Origin: an uncultured Bacteroidia bacterium
GTDB taxonomy: Bacteria; Bacteroidota; Bacteroidia; Bacteroidales; UBA932
Assembly (NCBI GenBank): GCA_902778105.1
Contig: CACYWN010000010.1
Location: 17,857 to 81,856, forward strand
Direction: 5' to 3'
Length of the DNA: 64,000 bases
Under the pieces are notes generated by a model, which searched no databases, was not told where the DNA came from, and saw only the letters and a list, made by a program, of their open reading frames with translations. A program made the position numbers and the translations under genes. Shown here one piece after another: positions 23,044 through 31,409 of the stretch (its first letter is position 1; each line of letters begins with the position of its first letter).

Positions 23044-23690
23044 CACGCAAGGAACGCTTCGCAGGCATCGTGGACTGGTTCGAATCGAACGTCCCCGTCG
23101 CCGAGACCGAACTCCACTACGGGAACCCCTATCAGCTGCTGGTGGCCGTCATCCTGTCGGCCCAGTGCACCGACCGACGGGTGAACATGGTCACCCCTCC
23201 CTTGTACGAGCGCTTCCCCACCCCGCAAGACCTGGCTTCCGCCACCTTCGACGAGGTGTATCCCTATGTCAAAAGCGTTTCCTATCCCAATTCCAAGGCG
23301 ACGCACCTCATCGCGATGGCGCAGAAACTCTTGGCCGATTTCGGCGGCGAAGTACCCTCCGACATCGATGCGCTGATGAGCCTTCCGGGCGTCGGCCGCA
23401 AGACGGCGAACGTCATCGCCTCCGTCGTCTATGACAAACCCGTCATCGCCGTGGACACCCATGTCTTCCGCGTCTCGCACCGGCTCGGGCTTTCGGACGG
23501 CAAGACCCCCCTTGACGTGGAACGGGACCTGGAGCGGTACATTCCGGAGCACCTGCGGGCACGCTCCCACCACTGGCTCATCCTCCACGGCCGATACACC
23601 TGTACCGCCCGTAGTCCCAAGTGTGAAGGATGCGGACTTACCGACTGGTGCCGGCAGTACGCGACGGAGTATAGAAAAACAGGATTGTAA
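23040..23690 (+). CDS. nth: Endonuclease III (DNA glycosylase/AP lyase)
   Basis: 216 aa. Helix-hairpin-helix LPGVGRKTANVIASV with catalytic Lys121, and Asp139 in AVDTHVFRVSHRLG, are both present. The [4Fe-4S] site is intact: Cys188, Cys195, Cys198 and Cys204 (C-x6-C-x2-C-x5-C). Removes oxidised pyrimidines in base-excision repair. Start overlaps the ftsE stop by four bases. The last 53 bases overlap the end of the convergent CPBP protease gene. Confidence 0.95.
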   Translation: MTRKERFAGIVDWFESNVPVAETELHYGNPYQLLVAVILSAQCTDRRVNMVTPPLYERFPTPQDLASATFDEVYPYVKSVSYPNSKATHLIAMAQKLLADFGGEVPSDIDALMSLPGVGRKTANVIASVVYDKPVIAVDTHVFRVSHRLGLSDGKTPLDVERDLERYIPEHLRARSHHWLILHGRYTCTARSPKCEGCGLTDWCRQYATEYRKTGL

Positions 23691-24477
23691 CCGCCAGTCC
23701 CAGGATGACGGCCGGAACGGAGGCTTCGGCCCCGAAGTCGCCTCCTGTCATCCAGACCGGGCCTTCAATCACAGGGGAGATCAGCGAACAGGTCTCATTC
23801 CCGGATACCGCAAAACCGAAGACCGGTCCCTGGAAGAAATTCCACGCCCAATGGATCCCGATGGGAAGCCACAGGCTCCCGGACCATTTGTAGGCTGCGC
23901 CCAGCAACAGACCGGCTTCGATGGTGATGGCGATGGACGACCACACCGTGGCGTTGTCATTGGTAATGTGGAGGAAACCGAACAACAGGGACGAAAGGAC
24001 CAGGGCAGCCAGGGTCCCCCACCGCTCATCCAGCATCCGGAACACGATTCCCCGGAAGAGGACCTCCTCCCCGACCCCGACGACGAGGAACTGGAACAGG
24101 CTCTTGACCAGGGAAACCGTATCCCACTGGACCGAGCCGATGCGGTAGCCCCCCAGCAGGGCGATGCAACCGGTGAGCAGGGCGAAAAAAACGGTGCCGA
24201 TGCCGAATCCGCCCCACAGGTCGGCATTCAGTTTCCGCATCGCCAGGTCCGGTGCCCGCCGGTATCCGTCAATCCGGCGCCATACGGTATACAGTCCCAG
24301 GATGGCGCCCGAACTCAGCAAGGCCAGGTTGATATAGATCCAGACAGGAATGGGATGTTCTTCATCCACTACCACCGGCAGCTGCGAAAAGCCCAGGATG
24401 AGGGTGAATGCGAGGAATCCGGCAACAAGCAGGAGCAACCACTTCCACCAGGCCAGTTTTTTACCCGTTTCTTTCAT
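23638..24477 (-). CDS. CPBP-family intramembrane metalloprotease (Abi/CAAX type)
   Basis: 279 aa with about eight membrane segments. The family motifs are visible in order: EEVLFRGIVFRML (EExxxR), then FLHITND, then the C-terminal HWAWNF. Members are membrane-embedded glutamate-dependent metalloproteases, some used in prenyl-protein processing or bacteriocin self-immunity; the target here is unknown. The start lies 17 bases inside the end of the methyltransferase gene, so the two are coupled. The 3' end overlaps convergent nth by 53 bases. Confidence 0.85.
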   Translation of the reverse strand: MKETGKKLAWWKWLLLLVAGFLAFTLILGFSQLPVVVDEEHPIPVWIYINLALLSSGAILGLYTVWRRIDGYRRAPDLAMRKLNADLWGGFGIGTVFFALLTGCIALLGGYRIGSVQWDTVSLVKSLFQFLVVGVGEEVLFRGIVFRMLDERWGTLAALVLSSLLFGFLHITNDNATVWSSIAITIEAGLLLGAAYKWSGSLWLPIGIHWAWNFFQGPVFGFAVSGNETCSLISPVIEGPVWMTGGDFGAEASVPAVILGLAVTILFFYTPSRTAGTSR

Positions 24478-25897
24478 TTCTCTTTGTGATTATCAAATAA
24501 TTACCAGGTTCGGAAGGGGCATCGGCCCGAACCCCGAACACATGGATGTCTCCCCCGGAAACGCAGCCGGTCTTCCGGCGCAGAAGTTCGGAGGTCATCG
24601 GGATGTTCCGGGCCGTCACCTCGGCCTGCGGCCAGCGCTTTCCCACCTCCTTCATCGTCCGGTTGTTCAAAGGCAGCACTTCCAGGACCTCGAAAGTCTT
24701 CCCGAACAGCCGCAGTTCCTCCGGAACCGCCTCGCCCACATACAGATGCGTATGCTGGCCCAGTTTGGTCAATCCAAACCCGCACGGCAGCCCGAACGCC
24801 CCGGCCTTGAGAAGGGCCTTTCCAGGTTCGAAGAGACAGATTTCTCCACTACGCTTCGCTCCGGTCGAAATGACAAAGGATGACGCTCCGGGCGCAACAA
24901 CCGGATTTCCGACGGATCCTGAGCCGGTTGCTGAGCCTGTCGAAGCAGCCGCAGGATCGGAGGGAATCGCCATCACCGAGCCGTCTTCAACCGCGAAAGT
25001 CGATCGGAGACCGTCCCATTCCCGGTCCAGCAGGAACAGCAGTTCCTTGCACTCCCCTCCCGACGCTACGACGTGTACCTCCCGCACATGCTCCAGCCGC
25101 TTGCAGGCCATGGTAATATCGGCCATCGGCGACAGTTTCAGAAGCACGTACCGGCTCGCCGCGAACAATTCCGGCAGCAAGGCCAGCACATCCGGCTGGC
25201 ACTCCTCGATCAGAAACACCTTCTTCCCGTCCTCCGCCCTCCGGGCAGGGTCCAGATAGATGACGTCCGGTTCGAATCCGTCCAGCAATTCCGCGACTTT
25301 TCCGGGCTCCACCCGCTCATTCCGGAACCGCACATTCTCCGCCCCCAACTCCTTGAAATTCAGCCGGGTCGCATGCACCAGCGACTCATTCATCTCATTG
25401 TACAGGACCGCTTCCGCCACTTGCGAAAACGCCCAGCTGTCCACCCCCATTCCTCCGGTCAGGTCGGCAATCCTCGGGCGGGAGGACACACCCCCTGAAA
25501 CCGTCTCCGCTTCGCTCCGACCCCTCCCACAGGCTTTGTCTCCATCGTCAGAAAGCGAGCTTTCTGCCTCGGATCCAAACCCTGCGGGCCCCTCCCTCTT
25601 ATGCGGCCGAGGGTGGCCACAGGTTTCAGGGGGTGTGCCCGCCCGCCCGGCACCAGCCGCTAATGAAGCCTTATATCGGGCGGTTTCCGAGGAGCTGCAC
25701 TGTTCGCCGGAGAGGCGGGATGGATAGACCAGGGAGGGAACTGCGTACCACTGAGGAACCTTGGTCCAGAGTTTCCTCCTCACTTCCAGCGTCGTGACGG
25801 CAAGGTCCAGGTCGATGTCCGGGTACTTGTCCCGGGACAGCAGGAGACGGACCGGATCGTCCTGCGCGTGTTGCAATATGAAGTCAGTCAAAGTCAT
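24461..25897 (-). CDS. Class I SAM-dependent methyltransferase (THUMP-like family) with two palindromic in-frame insertions
   Basis: 478 aa from ATG 25897; the further ATG at 25918 lies in the TATTTTTG promoter. Recognisable family parts are YPSRLSGEQCSSSETARYKASL, SAM motif I RIADLTGGMGVD (about 142-153), VIYLDPARR, LLKLSPM and the C-terminal CLFEPGKALLKAG and LPLNNRTMKEVGKRWP. As I remember the family, it is near 390 aa. The excess falls in two places: residues about 83-141, encoded by an inverted-repeat element at 25475-25650, and residues about 313-354, encoded by a repeat at 24835-24960. Both keep the frame and are low-complexity (Gly, Ser, Pro, Ala). A nucleic-acid methylation role is likely but unproven. 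Overlaps the downstream CPBP start by 17 bases. Confidence 0.85.
   Translation of the reverse strand: MTLTDFILQHAQDDPVRLLLSRDKYPDIDLDLAVTTLEVRRKLWTKVPQWYAVPSLVYPSRLSGEQCSSSETARYKASLAAGAGRAGTPPETCGHPRPHKREGPAGFGSEAESSLSDDGDKACGRGRSEAETVSGGVSSRPRIADLTGGMGVDSWAFSQVAEAVLYNEMNESLVHATRLNFKELGAENVRFRNERVEPGKVAELLDGFEPDVIYLDPARRAEDGKKVFLIEECQPDVLALLPELFAASRYVLLKLSPMADITMACKRLEHVREVHVVASGGECKELLFLLDREWDGLRSTFAVEDGSVMAIPSDPAAASTGSATGSGSVGNPVVAPGASSFVISTGAKRSGEICLFEPGKALLKAGAFGLPCGFGLTKLGQHTHLYVGEAVPEELRLFGKTFEVLEVLPLNNRTMKEVGKRWPQAEVTARNIPMTSELLRRKTGCVSGGDIHVFGVRADAPSEPGNYLIITKRNERNG
24835..24960. repeat. Dispersed repeat inside the methyltransferase gene (C-terminal copy)
   Basis: Contains an inverted repeat CAACCGG (24898-24904)/CCGGTTG (24924-24930). 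Next to it is GGTTGCTGAGCCTGTCGAAGCA, which matches 20 of 22 bases at 57741-57762. The minus-strand translation includes FVISTGAKRSGEI and STGSATGSGSVGNP, low-complexity protein unlike the enzyme around it. Confidence 0.7.
25475..25650. repeat. Palindromic element inside the methyltransferase gene (N-terminal copy)
   Basis: A perfect 16-base inverted repeat (CACACCCCCTGAAACC at 25487-25502 and its complement at 25622-25637) is flanked by CGGGCGGG (25475-25482) and CCCGCCCG (25638-25645). A second perfect palindrome, CAGAAAGC-GA-GCTTTCTG, lies inside at 25549-25566. The element is read through in frame by the methyltransferase gene. Confidence 0.75.
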
Positions 25898-25907
25898 CTT
25901 TGCTTTG

Positions 25908-25915
25908 CAAAAATA
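25908..25915 (-). promoter_or_regulatory. -7 promoter element (TATTTTTG) of the methyltransferase gene
   Basis: Fits TAnnTTTG on the minus strand and ends 11 bases before the ATG at 25897, which would leave a leader of only a few bases. Confidence 0.55.
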
Positions 25916-25927
25916 CATAATAATCGT

Positions 25928-25935
25928 TACATTTG
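25928..25935 (+). promoter_or_regulatory. -7 promoter element (TACATTTG) of the phosphohexomutase gene
   Basis: Perfect TAnnTTTG match, 29 bases before the ATG at 25965; divergent from the methyltransferase element. Confidence 0.6.
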
Positions 25936-25964
25936 TATGATTCGGAATAACCCTAAATACGGAT

Positions 25965-27635
25965 ATGCATATGAAAGATTACAAGGAAGTGGTCAAAAGC
26001 TGGCTCGAGGGAAACTTCGACGCCGAGACCAAGGCTGAGGTCAAGAAGCTGCTGGATACCGACCCCGTCGGGCTGGAAGACGCCTTTTACCGGAACCTCG
26101 AATTCGGCACCGGCGGTCTCCGGGGCATCATGGGCGTAGGCACCAACCGGATGAACAAGTACACGGTGGGAATGGCTACCCAGGGCCTTGCAAACTATAT
26201 CAAGGAGCACGTCGACGGCGCCGCCAGCGTGTGCATCGCCCACGACAGCCGCAACAATTCCCGCCTGTTCGCCGAGATTTCCGCCGACGTCCTCTCCAAC
26301 AACGGCATCCACGTGTTCCTGTTCGACGCCCTGCGCCCCACCCCGGAACTGAGCTATTCCATCCGTCTCAAGGGCGCCACCGCCGGCATCATGGTCACGG
26401 CCAGCCACAACCCGAAGGAATACAACGGCTACAAGGTCTTCTGGAGCGACGGCGGTCAGATCACCGCTCCCGTGGACAAGGACATCGTCGCCGAGGTCGC
26501 GAAGATCGAGGACCCGGCCGACGTGCGTTTCCAGCCCGTGGAAGGGACGGTTCCCGGCGGCATCGAGATGATGGGCGCAGAGGTGGACGAATGCTACCTG
26601 AAGGACCAGCTCTCCCTCATGCTCTCACCCGAATCCGTCGCCCGTCACGCGGACCTCAAGATCGTCTACACGCCGCTGCACGGCTGCGGCGTCAAACTTA
26701 TGCCGGAAGCCCTCGCCCGCATCGGATTCAAGAACATCATCCACGTTCCCGAACAGGACGTCAGCGACGGTAACTTCCCTACCGTCGTCTCCCCGAACCC
26801 CGAAGAACCGGCCGCGATGAAGATGGCCCTCGACAAGGCCGATGAGACCGGCGCGGACCTCGTCCTCGCGACCGACCCGGATGCCGACCGTCTGGGCATC
26901 GCCGTCCGGAACAACGAAGGCAGGATGGTCCAGCTCACCGGCAACCAAACCTGGAGCTTCCTCACCTACTACATCCTCACCCGCTGGAAGGAACTCGGCA
27001 AGCTGGACGGCCATCAGTACTGCGTCAAGACCATCGTCACCTCAGAACTGATCGCCGCGATCTGCGCACATTTCGGGGTGAAGTGCTACAATGTCCTCAC
27101 CGGCTTCAAGTACATCGCCGAAATCCAGAAGCAGCAGGAAGGCAAGGCTGAGTTCATCTGCGGCGGCGAAGAGTCCTACGGCTTCAACCTCGGTTCCTTC
27201 GTGCGGGACAAGTGCGCCCAGGTCGCCGGCTGCGCCGTGGCCGAGTGCGCCGCCTGGGCGGCCGACCAGGGCATGACCCTCTGGCAGCTCCTCCAGAAGG
27301 TATACAAGGAATACGGCCTGTACGTGGAAAAGATGGTCTACATCGTCCGCAAGGGAAAGAGCGGCGCCGAGGAAATCCAGCAGATCATGGCCGATTACCG
27401 CGCCTGTCCGCCGAAGGAAATCGCCGGCAGCCCGCTCGCCAAGGTCATCGACTACAACAAACCGGAGGAGACCGGACTTCCGAAGTCCAATGTCCTCCAG
27501 TTCTTCAACGAGGCCGGCGACGTGGTCTCCGTCCGTCCTTCCGGCACCGAGCCCAAGATCAAGTTCTACTTCGGCGCCCGCGGCGAGGACGCCCCCGGGA
27601 AGATCGAACTCCTCAAGGCGCAGTTCATCAGCTGA
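25965..27635 (+). CDS. Phosphoglucomutase/phosphomannomutase family (phospho-sugar mutase)
   Basis: 556 aa; ATG 25965 and ATG 25971 (MHMKDYKE) are both possible. All four alpha-D-phosphohexomutase sites are present: active serine in GIMVTASHNPKEYNGYK (Ser147), Mg2+ loop DPDADRLG, sugar-binding GGEESYGF and phosphate-binding RPSGTEPKIKF. Interconverts hexose 1- and 6-phosphates; the length suits the Bacteroidetes phosphoglucomutase/phosphomannomutase group, but substrate preference is not visible. Cytoplasmic, monocistronic. The last eight bases overlap the convergent phosphatase gene. Confidence 0.93.
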   Translation: MHMKDYKEVVKSWLEGNFDAETKAEVKKLLDTDPVGLEDAFYRNLEFGTGGLRGIMGVGTNRMNKYTVGMATQGLANYIKEHVDGAASVCIAHDSRNNSRLFAEISADVLSNNGIHVFLFDALRPTPELSYSIRLKGATAGIMVTASHNPKEYNGYKVFWSDGGQITAPVDKDIVAEVAKIEDPADVRFQPVEGTVPGGIEMMGAEVDECYLKDQLSLMLSPESVARHADLKIVYTPLHGCGVKLMPEALARIGFKNIIHVPEQDVSDGNFPTVVSPNPEEPAAMKMALDKADETGADLVLATDPDADRLGIAVRNNEGRMVQLTGNQTWSFLTYYILTRWKELGKLDGHQYCVKTIVTSELIAAICAHFGVKCYNVLTGFKYIAEIQKQQEGKAEFICGGEESYGFNLGSFVRDKCAQVAGCAVAECAAWAADQGMTLWQLLQKVYKEYGLYVEKMVYIVRKGKSGAEEIQQIMADYRACPPKEIAGSPLAKVIDYNKPEETGLPKSNVLQFFNEAGDVVSVRPSGTEPKIKFYFGARGEDAPGKIELLKAQFIS

Positions 27636-28686
27636 TGCCCGTCATCCTGCCGTCCCGGATGGACAGGCGCTGACATACCTCACCCCCTACAAGGCGGACC
27701 CAGGTGCGGAACCCGGGTTCGCCTTGTCGGAATTCGAAAACGCGTCCACCGCTGGGTCCCAGATGGTTATATACCGTATCACAACCGCTGAACCGGCCGT
27801 ACACATAGAACATCGGTCCGTAGCGGAGGACGTAATCGCAGTCGTGGTCGTGACCGTTCACGATCGCTTCGACATCCCCCATCTCCCGCATCTGCGCCAA
27901 CAGGCCCGAATTCAGGCGGGAGGGACAGGGCGGTTCCTCGTTGTTCCCCACCAGTTCCCGGTCAGGAGATGCCAGTCCTTCTTCGGTCTCCCGCAGCGGG
28001 ATATGGAAGAAAGCGAGGGCGGGCAGCGGCTTGCCGCCGTTTTCCTTCCGCAGCCGCTCGCTTTCCTGCCGGTACCAGCCGATCTGGTCGTAACGGATGT
28101 AATCATAGCAATGGATCTCTTCCTCACCCCGCAGGACGACGGCGTCGCCAGAGTCGAACAGGAAGAAAGCCCGTTCCAACCGGTCGGAAGAAAGCGTAAA
28201 CAAGTCGTTGGAATGGCCGTATATGCCTTTGTCCGCAGGCGCGTTCAGGCAGCCCGGGACAGACCGGATCACGTCGTATAACGCCGCCCTGTCCAGGTCG
28301 AACTGCCCGTCATGGTTCCCCATCGCCACGGCGAAGGGGATGCCGCGCTCCGCCATCGGCGCCAGGATGATCCGCGCCGATTCCCCGGACGGCACCCCGA
28401 AGATGACGTCGCCCGTATGGATCACGAAATCAGGGCGCTCGGTGTCCAGCAACTCCTCCACGCACCGGAGCGCCCGCTCGGACCGGGGATCGCCGGCGAT
28501 ATAGTGGGTGTCCGTGAGCTGGAGAATCTTGAAGGTTCCGTCCGGGCGGAAATGGAAATCCCGGGAAACCCGGAAACCCGTCTTTCCTTCGGAAGAACGG
28601 TCGGAACGACACGAAAAAACGGAAGGAGCCGTGGCCGCCGCGGCCGTCAGGAAGACAGCGTCTTTGAGAAAGGACCTGCGTTTCAT
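27628..28686 (-). CDS. Exported calcineurin-like metallophosphatase
   Basis: 352 aa from ATG 28686. The N-terminus MKRRSFLKDAVFLTAAAATA carries the Tat motif (RRSFLK) and a Cys after the hydrophobic stretch (VFSC), so the protein may be a Tat-exported lipoprotein. Metallophosphoesterase motifs are in order: LTDTHY (DxH), HTGDVIFG (GD), GNHDGQF (GNHD), FFHIPL and GHDHDCDY (GHxH-type). A phosphodiester or phosphomonoester is the likely substrate. It has its own TATATTTG element, divergent from the flavoprotein gene. Confidence 0.9.
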   Translation of the reverse strand: MKRRSFLKDAVFLTAAAATAPSVFSCRSDRSSEGKTGFRVSRDFHFRPDGTFKILQLTDTHYIAGDPRSERALRCVEELLDTERPDFVIHTGDVIFGVPSGESARIILAPMAERGIPFAVAMGNHDGQFDLDRAALYDVIRSVPGCLNAPADKGIYGHSNDLFTLSSDRLERAFFLFDSGDAVVLRGEEEIHCYDYIRYDQIGWYRQESERLRKENGGKPLPALAFFHIPLRETEEGLASPDRELVGNNEEPPCPSRLNSGLLAQMREMGDVEAIVNGHDHDCDYVLRYGPMFYVYGRFSGCDTVYNHLGPSGGRVFEFRQGEPGFRTWVRLVGGEVCQRLSIRDGRMTGIS

Positions 28687-28706
28687 GATGGGAGAGTAAT
28701 TACTTT

Positions 28707-28714
28707 CAAATATA
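28707..28714 (-). promoter_or_regulatory. -7 promoter element (TATATTTG) of the metallophosphatase gene
   Basis: Perfect TAnnTTTG match on the minus strand, 20 bases before the ATG at 28686. Confidence 0.6.
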
Positions 28715-28726
28715 CGCAATAATCCG

Positions 28727-28734
28727 TACATTTG
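28727..28734 (+). promoter_or_regulatory. -7 promoter element (TACATTTG) touching the flavoprotein start
   Basis: Perfect TAnnTTTG match ending four bases before the ATG at 28739. Transcription would start at or next to the start codon, giving a leaderless message. Confidence 0.55.
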
Positions 28735-28738
28735 GGGT

Positions 28739-30250
28739 ATGAAACTTCGTTTTGTCTGTTTTCTCCTGGGCCCGATCCTCCTTTCCTGCGCGGAATCCTA
28801 CGACATCGTCGTCATGGGCGGAGGCGCCGGAGGTACAACGGCCGCCATCGAAGCCGCCCGGTGCGGTGCAAGCGTCCTGGTCGTGGAAAAGACGCCATGG
28901 CTGGGCGGAATGCTCACCTCCGCCGGAGTCAGCGCCATCGACGGCAACTACCGGCTCCGCGGGGGGATCTTCGGCGAGTTTACCGACTCTCTGGCCGCCC
29001 GGTACGGCGGTTACGAAGCCCTCAAGTCGGGCTGGGTGTCCAACGTCCTGTTCAATCCGGCCATCGGCAACCGGGTTTTCCGGAACATCACCGAAAAAGC
29101 CGGAGTCTCCCTCCGCTTTGAGACTGCCGCTACCCGTTTCCGGCAGCGCAGCGGCGGAGGATGGACCCTGACCCTTTCCGACGGTTCTACCATCCGGACC
29201 AAGGTCCTGATCGACGGGACAGAACTGGGGGATGTGGCGGAAGCTGTCGGCGCGGAAGCCCTGGACGACCGTGTCTCGGCACAGGACCTCACTTACGTCG
29301 CCATCGTCAAGGAGTACGACCACGACGTAAGCATTCCCGAACCGGAAGGCTATGACATCGACCTGTACCGGAGCTGCTGCGACAATCCCCTCGCGGACAA
29401 CCAGGACGGCTTCAACCCCTACGGACAGCAGCTCTGGAGCCCGGACATGATGCTCTCCTACGGCCGGCTTCCGGACGGATACATGATGATCAACTGGCCC
29501 GTATGCGCCAACGACTATTTTGCGGAATACCTGGACATGGATGCGGAAGGCCGGGCGGAGGTGGTCCGGAAGGCGAAACGCCGCACGCTGGGCTTCATCT
29601 ACTTCCTCCAGCACGAACTGGGATACCGGAACATCGGCATCGCCGACGACGTCTATCCGACCGAAGACGGCCTCCCCTTCTACCCTTACTACCGGGAGGC
29701 CCGGAGAATCGCCGGCAGGGATACGATGACCGTCGATGCGGCCAAGCATCCCTATGATTACGACTTATACACACGCGCCATTGCCGTCGGAGACTATCCC
29801 GTGGACCATCACCACGTCCAGAATCCCCGCCGGGAGGAGCTTTCCCACCTCTGGTTCGGGAAGATCCCTTCCTTCAGCGTACCGATGGGCGTCCTCGTTC
29901 CCGTCCGCGTGGAAGATTTCCTGGTCGCCGACAAGGCCATCTCCACCTCGTGGGAGATGAACGGCGGCACCCGCCTCCAGCCCGTCGTCATGGGCCTGGG
30001 ACAGGCGGCGGGCGCCCTGGCGGCCATCGCCGTGAAGACCGGGCGCCATCCGTCCGAAGTACCGGCCGCCGAAGTGCAGTCCGTCCTGCTGGACCACGGC
30101 TGCTACCTCCTTCCCTTCCTGGACCTCAAACCCGCCGACCCCGGCTTCCGCGAGCTGCAGGAAATGGGCGTCCGCGGCGAAGTCCGGGGCACCGGCCGCA
30201 GCGTCGGCTGGGCCAATGAAACCTGGGTCAATCTGCCTGAAGATGAATAA
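28739..30250 (+). CDS. FAD-dependent oxidoreductase lipoprotein
   Basis: 503 aa. The N-terminus MKLRFVCFLLGPILLSCAES has a lipobox (LLSC, Cys17). The dinucleotide-binding motif follows at once: YDIVVMGGGAGGTTAAIEAA, with the acidic end of strand 2 in VLVVEK. This is the FAD-binding part of the PF12831-like oxidoreductases often found beside glycan genes in Bacteroidetes. Near the C-terminus GQAAGALAAIAVKTG fits the flavin-contact helix. The substrate is unknown. Transcription may be leaderless (TACATTTG ends four bases before the ATG). The stop overlaps the next start by eight bases. Confidence 0.88.
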   Translation: MKLRFVCFLLGPILLSCAESYDIVVMGGGAGGTTAAIEAARCGASVLVVEKTPWLGGMLTSAGVSAIDGNYRLRGGIFGEFTDSLAARYGGYEALKSGWVSNVLFNPAIGNRVFRNITEKAGVSLRFETAATRFRQRSGGGWTLTLSDGSTIRTKVLIDGTELGDVAEAVGAEALDDRVSAQDLTYVAIVKEYDHDVSIPEPEGYDIDLYRSCCDNPLADNQDGFNPYGQQLWSPDMMLSYGRLPDGYMMINWPVCANDYFAEYLDMDAEGRAEVVRKAKRRTLGFIYFLQHELGYRNIGIADDVYPTEDGLPFYPYYREARRIAGRDTMTVDAAKHPYDYDLYTRAIAVGDYPVDHHHVQNPRREELSHLWFGKIPSFSVPMGVLVPVRVEDFLVADKAISTSWEMNGGTRLQPVVMGLGQAAGALAAIAVKTGRHPSEVPAAEVQSVLLDHGCYLLPFLDLKPADPGFRELQEMGVRGEVRGTGRSVGWANETWVNLPEDE

Positions 30251-31409
30251 GAGAAACCTTGCCATCGACATGTTCAGGGGCCTCACCATGCTCCTGATGG
30301 TTTTCGTCAATGAATTCTGGAAAGTGTTCAACGTCCCCCACTGGCTGGAGCATTTCGCCACGATGGAGGACGGCATGGGCCTTTCCGACATCGTATTTCC
30401 CATGTTCCTCTTCGCCATGGGCATGTCCATCCCCTACGCCCTGGAGCGCAGGAGGGAGAAGGGGTATTCCACGGAAAGTACGCTCAAGCACATCTTCAGC
30501 CGCACGCTTGCGCTGCTGGTGATGGGCGCGTTCATCTGTAACCAGGAATCGCGGGAAATGACCGGGAACCGGGGCCTGTGGGTCGTCCTGATGGTCGTGG
30601 GATTCTTCCTCACCTGGAACCAGTACCCCAAAGACTGGAAACCCGCCCGGTGGCTCAAACTCTCCGGCGTGATCCTCCTCATCGCTCTCGCCCTCTGTTT
30701 CCGGTCCACGGACGGAGGCCTCTTCCAGGGCCTCTGGTGGGGAATCCTGGGCCAGATCGGCTGGATGTACCTGTTCTGCGCCCTGGTCTGGCTGCTGTGC
30801 CGGGAACGCCCGTGGATCATTCCGGTCATCTGGGCAGGCCTCTGCCTGGTGAACCTGTCCGTCATCCCCATGCGGGACGGAAGTCAGTTCGTCGGCCCCA
30901 ACATCCTGGCCGATTTTGCCAATGCGCTCCAGCTGGGCAAGTGCTACGGTCCCATCATGGGCCTGGGAGGCATCATGCTCACCGTCGCGGACTGGAAGCT
31001 TTCCGACCGCCCCACCGGGCAGCGGATCGGCCTTGGGCTCGCAGCTGCGGCCGTCCTGGCCGTGCTGGGAATGGCGGCCCATACCGGCTGGATCGTGTCC
31101 AAGAACCTCGGGACGCTCCCCTGGTGCCTTTTCGTCTGCGCCATTTCCGTTGCCTTGTACACGCTTCTGCGCTACATGGAAAAAAGGGGCTGGACCGGCT
31201 GGTTCAAACCCCTTGCTCCTGCGGGAACCGCTACCCTGACGGTGTATATGATTCCCTATCTGTTCGTTGCGCTGTGGATCTTTGTCAATCCGACCATTCC
31301 GCAGTGGCTGACGGGCTGGGTGGGCGTCGGCAAATGCGCCCTCATGGCGGCCGTCTATATCGCCTGCGCCTGGGGATTGACCAAGGCCGGCATCAAACTT
31401 AAAATCTGA
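30243..31409 (+). CDS. DUF5009/HGSNAT-like multi-pass membrane acyltransferase
   Basis: 388 aa from ATG 30243, which overlaps the flavoprotein stop by eight bases; the longer frame inside that gene is rejected. About ten membrane helices. The N-terminus LAIDMFRGLTMLLMVFVNEF followed by LSDIVFPMFLFAMGMSIPYA is the signature of the NagX/DUF5009 group related to heparan-alpha-glucosaminide N-acetyltransferase. Such proteins are thought to move acyl groups across the membrane onto sugars. Coupling to the exported flavoprotein suggests a shared envelope pathway, but the substrate is unknown. Convergent with the PUL, with an 11-base overlap. Confidence 0.85.
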   Translation: MNKRNLAIDMFRGLTMLLMVFVNEFWKVFNVPHWLEHFATMEDGMGLSDIVFPMFLFAMGMSIPYALERRREKGYSTESTLKHIFSRTLALLVMGAFICNQESREMTGNRGLWVVLMVVGFFLTWNQYPKDWKPARWLKLSGVILLIALALCFRSTDGGLFQGLWWGILGQIGWMYLFCALVWLLCRERPWIIPVIWAGLCLVNLSVIPMRDGSQFVGPNILADFANALQLGKCYGPIMGLGGIMLTVADWKLSDRPTGQRIGLGLAAAAVLAVLGMAAHTGWIVSKNLGTLPWCLFVCAISVALYTLLRYMEKRGWTGWFKPLAPAGTATLTVYMIPYLFVALWIFVNPTIPQWLTGWVGVGKCALMAAVYIACAWGLTKAGIKLKI

